A DNA stretch of 64,000 nucleotides from Camellia lanceoleosa (taxonomy: Eukaryota > Streptophyta > Magnoliopsida > Ericales > Theaceae), in the NCBI GenBank assembly GCA_025200525.1, contig CM045763.1, forward strand, positions 66,537,018 to 66,601,017, read 5' to 3'. Below, one piece after another: positions 23,253-35,705 of this stretch. The notes under the pieces were generated by a model. It saw only the letters and a list, made by a program, of their open reading frames with translations. It did not search any database and was not told the DNA's origin. The translations under genes were made by a program, and so were the position numbers. The first letter of the stretch is position 1. Each line of letters opens with the position of its first letter.

Positions 23253-23257
23253 GAAGG
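23253..23257. repeat. Target site duplication (right) of the Tat element, GAAGG
   Basis: Identical to 232-236 and placed at the end of the right LTR. It sets the right edge of the insertion. Confidence 0.8.
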
Positions 23258-23830
23258 CCACTTAATTTGTGAAAGCTTGATCGTGATAGAGGCCTCGAGA
23301 GAGCTTTGAAGCGCGAATCGCCCTTTCGACACAAAACAACGTCGTTTTGATGTGAGAGTTCAACCCCCGATTTTTATTTTCACGTTTTTGCGAGAGAGGG
23401 AGGGAGGGAGGGAGGAGGAAGAAAGAGGAGGAGGCGGGAGGGAGAAAGAAAGAGGCCAGCCGGTGGGGCAGTTGGAGGGCCTGTCCTTGGGGAGGAGGGA
23501 GGTGGAGGCAGGCGAGAACTCTGAGGGAGGCTGGGCCCAGGCAGCTGCAGCCAGCGGGGCGTGGGCTGCGGCAGAGGCTGAAAGTGCCGACTACAGCGAA
23601 GGAAAAGACGATCCTGGCGGGAGGAGAAAGCGAGAGACGTGGCCGAGGCTGGAGACGGCGGGGCGGAGGCTGCCGACGATCAGCCAGTCTTCATCTCTTC
23701 CTCTCTAGTCCTGCTCTCTCTCTACCGTCCTCTCTTCTCTCTCTGTCTCTCTCTCTCTCTCTGCGCCATTCGCGCCTGGAAGCTTTGTCGAGGCACGAAT
23801 CTTTTCGCACAACGAAAAGATGTTAGTTTT
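23258..23830. other. GC-rich GA/CT-rich island with G-quadruplex motif
   Basis: Four GGG runs spaced by single A (23398-23412) begin a purine-rich tract, followed by GC-rich DNA and then a CT microsatellite (23700-23762). A 118-codon open frame (23352-23708) is low in complexity (Glu, Gly, Arg) and shows no domain. It looks like a promoter or leader region or another repeat. I see no supported gene. Confidence 0.4.
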
Positions 23831-24725
23831 TGACTTTATCATAGTTCATCATGAGTGGGACAATATATATATATATATATATTCACAAGAACATTTTAAT
23901 GTGTATATAATTAGTTTATTTATGTACAAATCAAAGCTGATTAAATGAAGGTAGGTTTTATCATTTTTGGAGTTTAAAATTCAAAATGTGTTGAATTTTA
24001 TTTATGAGTTGAGAATCTTTTTATTTCATGATGCAAGTTATGAGATCATGCATGATTAATTTATTTTGTTAATTCATTATTTTTAGTTATTGTGTTTGAT
24101 ATGCATGTATTGATATCAACTCAAGTTATTTCTTAAAAAAAAAAAATAATTTCATGTGATTTGGAATGATAAATTAATATGTTGACTTTGTACATAAGCA
24201 AATTAATTTGAATATTTCTAATCAATTTTGAATGGGTGTTTAAACACCAAAGAAATTTAAACATGAAAATTTCAGTAGTCAAATCGTTCCATTTAATTGG
24301 GAAGTTAATTTTAAGAAATCTTTTATGTTGATTGTTAGTTTGTTTTAAATTATGTGACATGAGATGTGGATAATAGTTATTTTACTTGCGTAGTAGAATT
24401 TGTTAAACCATAAACCATTTTATTATTATGGGGGTGTATCTCTTGCATTAGTTGTGATAATTTAATTATCTTCTGTCACAAATATTTTTATAGCAAAGTG
24501 ACACTTTTTAAGTAAATGAGTTGCAAGAATGTATACAATCAAATGAGTTTTTGAATTGTTTGATTCTTAGGCAAAATTTTTTATGAGGATATAATTTTGT
24601 CACAACATTAATTCTGATTTGTATAATCATAATTATTTTGGTTTTTTCATTTGAAATTTATGAATCATGATTTGAATTTTCTGAAATCAAGCATATCATA
24701 GACAACATGTGTTGGATGTTATATT
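23831..24725. other. AT-rich stretch, nothing recognised
   Basis: Contains a short TA microsatellite (23861-23882). No gene is seen. It may be unrecognisable 5' parts of the Copia element that follows. Confidence 0.4.
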
Positions 24726-26960
24726 TTGATTTATATTAGAAATGACAGGGGTGGTGAATATAATGCACCATTAAATGAATTTTGTGCACAATATGGCATT
24801 ATTCACCAAACTACAGCACCCTATTCTTCTCAGCAAAATGGAATTGCTGAAAGAAAGAATAGAACTCTAAAAGAAATGATGAATGTCATGTTACTAAGTT
24901 CAGGCTTACCATAGAACTTGTGAGGGGAAGCAATATTGTCTACTAATTATGTTCTTAACAGAATACCCACAAGAAAATAACACACACTTATGAATTGTGG
25001 AAAGGTCGGCCGCCTTCTTACAAATACTTAAAAGTGTGGGGTGTTTGGCAATAGTTGAAGTTCTGTTCCTAAAAACTAAGATTGGACAAAAATAGTAGAT
25101 TGTGTGTTTATTGGTTTGTATTCGAATAGTAGTGTATATAGGTTTCGACTTATAAATCGAAATATTTGATATAAATATGAACACTATTATAGAGTCAAGG
25201 AATCTTTGTGTTTTTGAACATGTCTTTCCTTACAAGAAAGGACATGAATTAAGTTCATAGAAAAGAACTTATGATTGTACACAAAGTCAAGAGACTAATA
25301 ACAATCAAACACAAGAGACTAGTAATGGTCTCGACCAGCGATTTAATTGATGATGAACCAAGGCGAAGTAAAGAGCGAGAACATCAAAATCCTTTGGTCA
25401 GATTTTTGACATACCTATTAGAAAATGAACCTCAAAGCTTTAAGGCTGACAATGATAGGTTCGAAGCACCTTTGTAGAAAGAGGTCATAATAATGAACCG
25501 AATCCATTATGTAAAATCATACTTGGGAATTGGTGGATCTTCCACCAGGTTCTAAACCTCTTGAATATAAATGGATATTCAAGAGAAAAATGAAAGTAGA
25601 TGGTTCAATTGACAAGTATAAAGCAAGACTTGTAGTTAAAGGTTACAGACAAAAGGAATGTCTGAATTATTTTGACACATATTCTTCTATGACAAGAATA
25701 ACATCCATTCGCATGCTCTATAGCAGTGTTGTTTAATTAAGAAATACATCAAATGGATGTTAAGATAGTTTTCTTAAACGGTGATCTAAATGAAGAGATC
25801 TATATGGAGCAACCCGAAGGGTTTGTAGTGTCGGGGCATGAAAAAGAAAGTTTGTAAACTTGTAAAGTCTCTTTATGGATTAAAACAAGTGCCTAAGCAA
25901 TGGCATGAAAAATTTGATCATGCAATGCTTACTAATGGGTTTAAGATAAACGAATGTGACAAATGCGTCTATGTTAAAAACACTGACCAAGGATATGTCA
26001 TAGTTTGTCTTGATGTCAATGACATGCTTATCATTAGAAGCAGTCAAAATATGATCAAATCAATTAAGCAAATGCTTAACAAAAGATTTGATATGAAAGA
26101 TATGAAGGTCGCAGATGTTATATTAGGAATGAAAATTACTAAAATATCTAACAGATATGCGTTATCTCAATCTCATTATATTGAGAAAATTCTTGATAAA
26201 TTTATCAAGGATGATATGACTTTAGCTAGAACACCTGTAGACATCAGTCTTTATTTATCGAAAAATAAAGGTGATGCAATGTCTCAATTAAAATACTCCC
26301 AAATCATTGGAAGCCTAATGTACCTAATGAATTGTACTCGTCCTGATATAGCTTATGCTATCAGTAAATTGAGTAGGTACACTAGTAACCCTGGAGAAAA
26401 CCATTGGAAAGCGATCATTCGGGTTCTTAGATATCTAAGATTCACCCGTGATCATGGTTTGAACTTTACTCGATATCCAGCAGTACTTGAAGGTTATTGT
26501 GATGCTAATTGGATATCGGATACTAAAGATTCAAAATCCACAAGTGGATATGTCTTTACTCTGGGAGCCACTGCAATTTCTTGGAAATCCTGAAACAAAC
26601 ATGCATCACCACGATCCACAATGGAATCCAAATTCATTGCTTTAGACAAAGCGGAGAAGAAGCGAGAATGGCTTTGTAAACTGTAGAAGACATTTCAATG
26701 TGGCCAAAACTCATGCGACTATTTGCATTCATTGTGATAGTCAATCTGCAATAGGTAGGGCACAGAATCATATGTATAACGGTAAGTCACGACATATTCG
26801 TTGTCGACATAATACCGTAAGGCAATTATTGTCAAACAGAATAATCTCAATAGATTATATAAAATCTAAAGAGAATATTACGGATCCGTTAACAAAATGT
26901 TTGACAAAAGAGCTAGTGTATAGTTCATCGAAGGAGATGGGATTAAAGCCTATTACATAA
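24726..26960 (+). pseudogene. Ty1/Copia pol remnant: integrase, RT and RNase H
   Basis: 24726-24914 gives the integrase core end (RNDRGGEYNAPL, then NGIAERKNRTL). After a stretch full of stops, 25530-25736 gives RT fingers (PLEYKWIFKRKMK, ARLVVKGYRQ). 25838-26593 gives the rest of RT ([36 protein letters not shown]). 26700-26960 gives RNase H (HCDSQSAI, KSRHIR, ITDPLTK). The catalytic YVDD is DVND (26012-26023), so one active-site aspartate is Asn. The order INT-RT-RH defines Copia. Gag, protease and the 5' LTR are not found. The element is dead. Confidence 0.88.
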
Positions 26961-27660
26961 GAGTCGTCATAATGGTAACCCTACTTATATGACTGGAGAT
27001 CCCAAGAACTAAGTTTAAAGGGACAACTAAGTTATGTTTGGTTCGCTAGAAATTACCAAGGGCTTAAAATTCCCTACCCATTCCTATAGTGAGAGTGATA
27101 TACGCAACATATGTTGTGGCCGGGGTAAAAGGATAAGCTTTTGTTTTTAATGATTACTTATATCTTGATTGAGGCATAAAATCAAGACGAGTATAAAGAG
27201 ATACTACAATAAGAATCACCTAGATGAGTGTAATCGGGGGCTGTTCTATGAGAATCCAAAATGCTAAATTCTCTAAAAACACTTATGAAACCCAAGCGCG
27301 TTCAAGGCCAAAATGAACACAACAGTGAGAACCACGATGTGTTAGAAGATATTTTGTGTGAAATCAGTTGTCTTGGCTTACACAAACGGCTGAACAATTC
27401 AAGGCATCGCGTCCATTGGTTAGCCATGAAGTCCGATAGAGTTATCACTAGGGAAGGTTCAGTAGAAAGCTACCTATCGATGCAAGATATTTTCGACTTA
27501 TACTCTTTCGACAAAGTCTATATATTGTTTGCATTTCCGTTGTCATCAAATTCCATTCATGTGGGCATTGTTGGAAATGGTTATAAAATTTTAGGTAAAC
27601 CGGGATTTTTTCCTAACTTTGGTCTAATATTTAGGTGGGACGGCGTCGATTTCGGGTCAA
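26961..27660 (+). other. Copia 3' region downstream of RNase H
   Basis: No domain is seen. A chance 134-codon frame (27261-27665) has no recognisable family. Position suggests the 3' untranslated part of the Copia element leading to its LTR. Confidence 0.4.
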
Positions 27661-28615
27661 GCTGATATAGCGTTCTATACCTCGTTGTGTTTCACGTGGT
27701 ATATTTGGTTGCTCAAAATCATTACAGTGAATGGAAAATTGAAGCAAAGTATACTCCATGAAAATGGAGTTTTGGTGAAATTCATAAAGTTGAAAGTGGC
27801 TTGTCCCACATTGATTTGGTGTGAAGTTTTGAATGGGTTTATAAAGCATGAGTTTGAAACTTAGGATGTGAACCAAGGGGTACCCAAGTGTTTTAGAGGG
27901 AAAGGTTATGGGCAAAATAGGCGAGACCCATTGAACCCAAAAATCACGCAGCGCTGCCGCCACGTTCATCCGACGGCAGGCGACTTGGAGGCAGTGCGTA
28001 TATGGTGTGTGGTTGGGTTGGGCTTGTTCGGCCCAATACTAATCTTTTTGGGCCAAAAACATTTGAATTTAATTTTATTTTTAATAAAAAAAAATCTAGA
28101 ATTCAAAATAAACTGGTTTGGTTTTACTATACATCCTAATAGGACCCTTCTCGTTGGAAATAAACTGATTTGGTTTCTTGTACATCCATGAGGACCCTTA
28201 ACGCTTTTTTATCTGTTTAAATTATAAACCCAACAGATTCAAATCTGTTTGAATTCAAAATCAACAGGTTTCATACCTATTCAATTCTAAATCTGTAGTC
28301 ACCAATTCATCTATAAATAGGACAGCCTTTATTTGGATTTTAAAGAAACTCTAATTTCGTTCTTCATAATTCTGCAAATATTCTTTTCATATTGCTGCAT
28401 TATTTTCTTCTGTGAGAGAGTATAAACACTTAGTGTGTTCGTTAGGCAAACAATTTGTAGTGTTGCTATTGTTTGTAGTAGATCATTTTATCTTTGGAGA
28501 TAGGCGTCCAAATTCCTAAAGCAGTGGAGAGGGCGAATGCATCTTAAAGACACGTGTCAAACACTTGGACTTGATCGATATTTATTACAAGAAATTAATC
28601 AAGTAAGTTGTTTAA
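27661..28615 (+). repeat. Probable 3' LTR of the Copia element (edges uncertain)
   Basis: Follows Copia pol and carries a promoter-like TATAAATA at 28312-28319 with a transcribed-looking region after it (TTCTGTGAGAGAG, GGAGATAGGCG), as in a U3-R-U5 order. No partner LTR is present in the window, so both edges are estimates. Confidence 0.45.
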
Positions 28616-29375
28616 TTTATTATTCCATTTTATTTGTTTATTTAATCGATTTTATTTTTATTTTTGTAACAATATAAAATATGTTTTTTTTTATTTTTTT
28701 TTTTTTCGAGTTTGATTTTTGTAATCAAACAAAATTCTCTCATTTCTTTTATTTCTTTATATTCTGGTTGTTATTTAGTACACAATAAAATTTAATTTAT
28801 TTAAATATAGTGAAAATTGTCTAACAATGATTTGTTTATGGTTTACTGTAAGTGCAATTTTTATAATTTATTTTATTTTTGGCCTTTATGTTTTATTATT
28901 TATATTATAACAAATTTTTGTTTTTAATATGTAGAATACATCATTGATGACAAGACTAAAATAATAATAATTTAAATATTATGAAAATAATTAAAAAAGT
29001 ATTTAATTTTGAATCTCTTTTATCTCTATATTTTAAAATATTTTTAATTACTATTTAATATTAATATTATTTTTTTAATTATTTGTATAATGCCAATTTT
29101 TCCATGTAATAATTCTATCGTAAAAATCAATCACCTTGGGGAAAGATATCTATGACTATATTCCTATTTTAGTAATCACTTAAATAATTATTTTCTCGAT
29201 TATCTTAGGAAAAACAAATACCCATTTGACAATAGATGATTTAATTGGGAAAGAAAAAAAAAAAAAGGTGAACAATTTTCATACTCATATTTATATTTAT
29301 TTTTTTAATACTTACCAAACACATCACCTTTTTTTAACAATTACTTTATCTTAAGAGTTTTAACAATTACTTTAT

Positions 29376-29412
<37 letters not shown>

Positions 29413-29826
29413 GGGGGGGGGGAGAGAGGGAGAACCGAGAGGGAGGGTGGCTGTCCATTATTCATTATTTGAATATAAGAATCAAAGATTCGAAATTGTT
29501 GATACACAATAAAAGAAAAGTTGAAAAAGGAAAATGTGAAAGGATGTAAAGGACTCCTTGCTGGGTTGGCTTAGCTTTGTCCGAAGAAAACAACAATACT
29601 ACAGGGTGTTTTGGTTACATCATAAAAAGTCAATTTTTAGTTTTTTAATTTTTTTTAGTTAAAAAAATTACAAAAAAAATCTAATTTTTAACATAAAAAG
29701 TCAAAGTCACAAAAAAATAAAAAAACTAGCTTTTTAAAAGTTAGTAAAAAGACAATTTTTTGGGTTTTTTGATGATTTTTTTGGCAAAAAATTGGATTGT
29801 TTTGGATAAAAAAGTTAATTTTTTCA

Positions 29827-30003
29827 CTAGGTTTGGGATAATTTAAATAAGTGTTTTTTTTTGACTTTTAAAATATGAGTTGGATATGAGTTGAGTTTGA
29901 AGTGATATGTTAGAGATATGATGCGATTTAAATAAGATAACGCGACTTAAATAGAATAATGATTTTGAGCTTCGACTTTTAGATCACGCCAAACAAGGCT
30001 TAA
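29827..30003. mobile_element. Small dispersed MITE-like repeat, copy 1
   Basis: Core motifs GAGTTGGATATGAGTTGAG and AGATATGATGCGATTTAAAT, with terminal ACTAGGTTTGGG and CCAAACAAGGCT forming an imperfect inverted pair. Related copies lie at 30243-30430, 55316-55502 and 60409-60586. Confidence 0.6.
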
Positions 30004-30242
30004 AAAGCTAGCTTTTCACCATTGTTCCCAAAAGACCCCTAAGTATATAATCAATTAAAAATAAATATTTATCAAATTAAATTATTGTGAGTTAAATTGT
30101 GAAATAATTTTTATAAGAATCTTAAATATTTTTCCCATAGAAAATTTGCCTCTCTCGTTTGTTGGCGTGCGGTAAAAGTGAAAGGGACCCTTGAACCTTT
30201 GAGTGGTACAGCTGGGCTTGAAATCTTGGATAGCAACTCGAT

Positions 30243-30430
30243 TGGGTTAGTTTGAAATGTTCTAAAAAAATGTATTTTTTGATTTATTAGTTTATATGGG
30301 TTAGATCTGGATTGGGTTTGATGTGATGTATTAGAGAAGTGATATGATTTAAATAAGATGATGTGACTTAAATAGAACAGTGACTTTTTGACTTTTTGTA
30401 TTATTTAATAGATGCCAAACTTGGTCTAAA
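30243..30430. mobile_element. Small dispersed MITE-like repeat, copy 2
   Basis: Shares GATGATGTGACTTAAATAGA and the end GCCAAACTTGGTCTAA with the other copies. The start is less clear than in copy 3. Confidence 0.6.
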
Positions 30431-32089
30431 AGTGATTTTTTTATTTTTTTAAATTATATCGTCTTTTTATTTTTTTATATCTTTTTTTAAAATAAATTAA
30501 AAAAGTAATTCTTAACTTACTTTTCAAAACAAGTCTACTATGCAAGATTAATCCTATGCTCCCAGACCTATTCACTAGAATTTTTTTGAGTGGTCAGGAA
30601 TGGAGCCAGTATTTTAAGGAAGAGTGGCCAAACATTATGTATATCTAACTCTAATTATATTTATATTTTTTTTTTATATTCTAATTTGTAAGTTGCAATG
30701 CATCAAAATTTATCAATGATCAATAAAAATAAAGATACTTAAATGATTTTTTAATTGCCTTCTATTTCTATCACTTATTTTATATTTATTTAGTCAAAGT
30801 AAATAATATTTTATCAAATTTAGGATGAAAAGTGACATTTAAATAGGCAGAATAACTTTGCAAATAATACATTGATATTAAAAACTATCTTGAAAATTGA
30901 ATAAGGAGACCAATAGAATACCTATCCCTCAAACCTATAATATATATACATATATATAAAGGTTATAAAAAGTAAAATGTGTGGTCCAGATTAAATTGGT
31001 GAGGTGTGAATTCAATTATGAAATAAATCTGAATAATAAAATGTTGATTATGGGCAAAAATTCGAGATAAAATCTATGGGACTGTGTCATTAATGTTTAT
31101 GCAATTTAGGGAATCTATCTTCACATCTCTCAATTGTTGAATACAAATATTAGAAGAGAAAATTGTTTTTCCAGTTGAACAGTTTGGAAATAATTTTATT
31201 TTCATGATGGTGCAAGTTTTTTTATTTATATGGTGCAAGTCTATTCTTGTATTTGATCGAGTCTTTCTTACGTGTTAGATAAAAAGAAAAATATTTAAAA
31301 TATAATTACTTTTATAACTGTCCCATTAATTTATAATTTTCTCATATTTGAATGTATGTGTGAGGTAATACAAGGTACGGTGGAAAGTTTTGTTCATTTT
31401 TCCATTTTGCCCATGCAAAATGGATGTGTGCACATGATCATTTTTCAGTACAAATTCTGATGATCGTTATTAATTGATCCAATTAATTCCTCTAATATGT
31501 TCTATTTTCAATGATTTAACCGCTTCATTTTATAAATTTTTACATATCAACATGCATACAAAATCAGATTATTTCAATAATTATAAACAGATTATTTCAT
31601 CACATTTGTGTTTTCACTTTATTGAATCAATATGATTTTCAATATCGACACTAGGTTGGGGGTTTTGAAAATTGGAAAAGATTAAGATATTGTGGTATTA
31701 CTTGAAAATTAATAGCGTGAATTGAATTTTTTTCTTCTAAATTTATATTGAGTGTAAGATGTGCATACAGCTAAAAAAAAGTTACATTTTATTTGCTTTT
31801 TATCTATAGTAATTTTTTAAAATCGTGTCAAAAAATTTTACTTTTCAAACCTGTCTTGGGTAGAAAAATCTACAAAAGCTCAAAAATAAAAAAATCTACA
31901 AAAATTCACTACAGACAAATGAGTCAAAACAACAAAAAATAAGCCAAAACAACCGACAGTATAAAGGTTTTTATGAAATTTTTTAGAAAAGTTGAAATTC
32001 AATAAAAAAAAAAAAAAACCACTAAGAAAAGTAAGGATTTGCAAAGAGAGGCTCCCAACAGAGATGAGTAATGCAAAGGAATACTATAT

Positions 32090-32533
32090 TTATGGCACAA
32101 AAACCAGCTCATTTATTAGTCATAGTCCCATCTGAACCTGGTCAAAAACTAAAAGCATCATCCAAACAAAGAATTTGAGCTCATAATGTCAGTAACTTAA
32201 TGCATAAGCACTTATTACAACAACAGTTTTAACACAAGCATGTTGCATAGATTGTTACGAGTTACAAGTTCTTCAATGCAACTAAGACAGCAAGCATTGA
32301 AGCTCTAATCTATGCCTTAAGATGGTAATAATGTTACAAAAGTTGCTTACATAGAAGACCTAATCTATGATTTTACGGACGTACATACATATATATATGT
32401 CTTAATTTGAACAATCAGAATTCTATCATAAACAACAACAACAACAATAGTACTACAAGTCATCTGAAGTAACCCAGAAACCTACAAAAGTCAAAGAGAA
32501 GTGAGCGAACCAGCAGCGAGTTAATTTGTATTG
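32090..32533 (-). other. Probable 3' untranslated region of the MBD gene
   Basis: Directly follows the MBD stop on the minus strand. No coding pattern is seen. The 3' end is not determined. Confidence 0.4.
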
Positions 32534-35500
32534 TCATTCAAGACTTGACTCAGCCTCGTTGCCATGGTCACCATTCTCATCACTGTGCCTCGACTTTCTT
32601 GCTTATCTCATTGTCCATCGGCTTGTTTTGTTCCTCATTTTTCTGTCCTCTTTCACTTCGCCTTCCATTCGCATGTCTTTCCTCGGCATTGCGTGTATCT
32701 GGTTTTTCCTCAACTGGTATTTGCTCCACCTTTTCTTGAACTTCTGGTTCCTCGGCTTTCCCTTTATCATTTCCAGTTACTTCAGAACTGTCAGCTACTT
32801 TCCCAATCTCAACCGCTTTTGAATTTCCTGGTTCAGCTTCTCCGCCCATGCTCTCATCAGCATCAGGCATTTTAACGCCTTTGTCCGAGCTTAGCTTCTT
32901 CAGGAGCATCTTCGGCTTTGCCTTCCATATCACAGGTTTCGCTTTTCTGCTCATCTTGATTTTCTTTCACAACATGCTTCTTGATTTCTTCAGTTTTATC
33001 TCCTTCTTTCACCGCCTCTGTTTCTTCAGGGCAACTTCTTTTCTTTGTCATCCTTCTTGAAGTTGAAGATTTCCACTACGCTTCTTCGTCGGAGTATCAC
33101 TTTCCAGTGGAGCTGTCTTTGTTTTCTCACTGATCCTGGCTGACCTCCTTGGGGTTTCACCAGTTCCCCAATCAAACTCAGATATGGCTGATTTCAGGAT
33201 GTGATTTCAGGTATTGTTCCAACTGTTTTCGTTGATGATCTCTCACCTGTTGGGGCAGTGAATACCATCTCATTCTTCTTAGGGTGCCTGCTTTCTGGGC
33301 ATGAACTGCAGATGAAGACAGCTTTGTTTTACACAAATCTTTTCTCAGGAGAAAAAGAACAAAAATTCAAAAAGCAGACTTAATGGTATTGAAGTATAGG
33401 GTCGGGAAATGAATGAGAATGGGTAAGTTAAGAGTGAAGAGTTAGAAGTGAACTAAACTAGTGAAAAATAAACACATCCTATTTATGAGAGAGCATAGGA
33501 AATAAGTAGATCATTGTTAAACTCCCCAACTTTCTATCTCAAATCAAAACAGAATGACTAGAGTCTACACACTTGTAAGGGTAACTGTCAGAGGCTTCCC
33601 ATAAACTTCCCTAATTAGATTCATGGGTCAACTGAAACAACATAAATGCATGGGTCCTACTACAATACTTCATCCCTTTCTGTATGCATACCATATGCGC
33701 CTACTACTTTGAGACATAACCCTATGACACTTTGGAATAACCAAAAGCACTTTTGGGGCATAACCAAGACCAATTTCATAACTAAACACCACTTTGATTG
33801 TAAACAAGGTTGGCCCACTTTGATTTGACAATATGAATCCCACTACCACTTCAAGTCAAACCAACACCAGAGTAGGGCATAACTTGCATATGGAACATGC
33901 CCTCTCAATATGTACCTTAGACTTGGCCTAAATTCACTTCTACACTGCAGATTACACAAGGCCATTCTTTTTCTTTCTTTTTTTGATCAACAACAAAGAA
34001 TTTAATTGATAAATCAAAAGTAAGCAAGGATAAGGCATCCTCTACAAAAGAAAAGGAGAAACACAAAGCAATACCCTAACAAGAAACTCTTACAAAGCCT
34101 ACATATCACATAAGGCCATTCTTTGATGTACAATATGCACATTCATGTTCATATGGCTGCAACTATCAACTATACAAGTGTTCTTTAGAGTAAGACTAGG
34201 CAACCTTTCCACAAGTTTTGATACACATCAGAGCATGTATTTGATCACATATCATTGCTGTACTCAGTCCCGATGGGTGTGTTCTTCTGACATATTCAAC
34301 TGACAATGATCCACATTCTTGCATCCACAAGATCTCATTGTATATTCCAAACCCTCACCATATCTGCTCCAAAAATTTTGTACGGTTAAAAGCTGTCAAA
34401 CTCTTTTCAAGTGACAGAAGCCTAACAGAATCACCCCTATTAGACTAACATCCAGATTCGATACCATAGCCCTACTTTTGAAGAACAAGATGACCAAAAT
34501 CAAACCAGTGTCAAAATACCTTATAATCTTCCCTTCCACATGAAATGAAATGGAAGAAGAAATCTTTAAAAATAAATCTCAGAAAGAACTAACCAACTTA
34601 TCTAATCATTTCTGAAGTAGACAACCTCTGCTAAACTAAATAAGAAGAGAGGCCATATACAAGATGGTGATTGCAAAGGTCTCCCTTTGTTCTAGCAAGC
34701 AACTATCCCAACAAAGTTCTTGATATCTGGAAGCACTTTGAAGGACTAAAACCAGCTTAAAAGATTAACCAAAGCTTCACAAAACAAACTTGCAATAAGA
34801 AAGATATAAGACTTACTCCAAATATAACCTCAACGAAGACATCGAACTATGTTTCCACTGTGTACCACAGTAATCTGTGTTCCAAATAAACAAATATATT
34901 AATATTTCATAATCATATAGACAGCAGGCATAGCATTATGAAACAATTCACTGGCAGCTATAACATCATGCTACAAAAGTTTCTTTAATATGAGATATGT
35001 CCATGTAACTTTGTACTCGACATTACCTCAATTCATGCCACTCATTTCTTGTGTAAACCTTCTTTCAGCCCCACTAACTTCTTGGGAAGCCTCAGCAGCC
35101 AAGGGTCACTGACACATGAAGCTTTAGCCTTCACAAGGGTGCTTGGGAGGCCTAACTGACATAGGTCACTAAGATGCATCCACATGAATACACCAATATA
35201 TATTTTCAGCAGAGATATTCATAAAAAAAATTGAGTACTCTACAGAGAGCTTATTCTAAGCAATAGATTACAGAAAACGGCCACTTCACTTCATACTTCC
35301 TCCACACACTTGTATTAATACAGGGTGCTTAGATTTTAGAGAGGGGTCATGGCATCATTAATATTCATATGTCTCTACAATCAGAAATCTATAATATACA
35401 GAACCAAAACAGAATTATTATTTATAGCAAGTTCAATACGAGTCAACAATCAACACATCCGGCCATCGCTATAAGGCCTTGGTAAAAAAAGGTCAACTCA

Positions 35501-35643
35501 ATGCATGAGGCTCCACTAAAGTGGAGACTGGGGATGGATGTATGCAGCCCTACCCCCAGGCAAGCCTAACCAATATGAAACAGTAACTCGATTCAAGTTC
35601 AAGGTACCAAAAGAACAAAAGGAAGGCTATATACAATGAGGGT

Positions 35644-35705
<62 letters not shown>

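Larger units (their letters stand above)
28616..32090. other. AT-rich intergenic region
   Basis: No gene is recognised in about 3.5 kb. It holds a GA microsatellite with a G run (29381-29422) and two copies of the small dispersed repeat described separately. Confidence 0.6.

Noticed and set aside
23352..23833. Possible small Glu/Gly/Arg-rich protein
   Set aside because: Composition follows from the GA/CT microsatellite and GC-rich DNA; no conserved motif or splice pattern is visible.
27261..27665. 134-codon open frame downstream of Copia RNase H
   Set aside because: No family resemblance, and its position matches the non-coding 3' part of a Copia element.
32526..33060. Plus-strand hydrophobic, membrane-like frames
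   Set aside because: They are the reverse of the Lys/Glu-rich MBD exon; Lys/Glu codons read backwards give Phe/Leu/Ser-rich frames.
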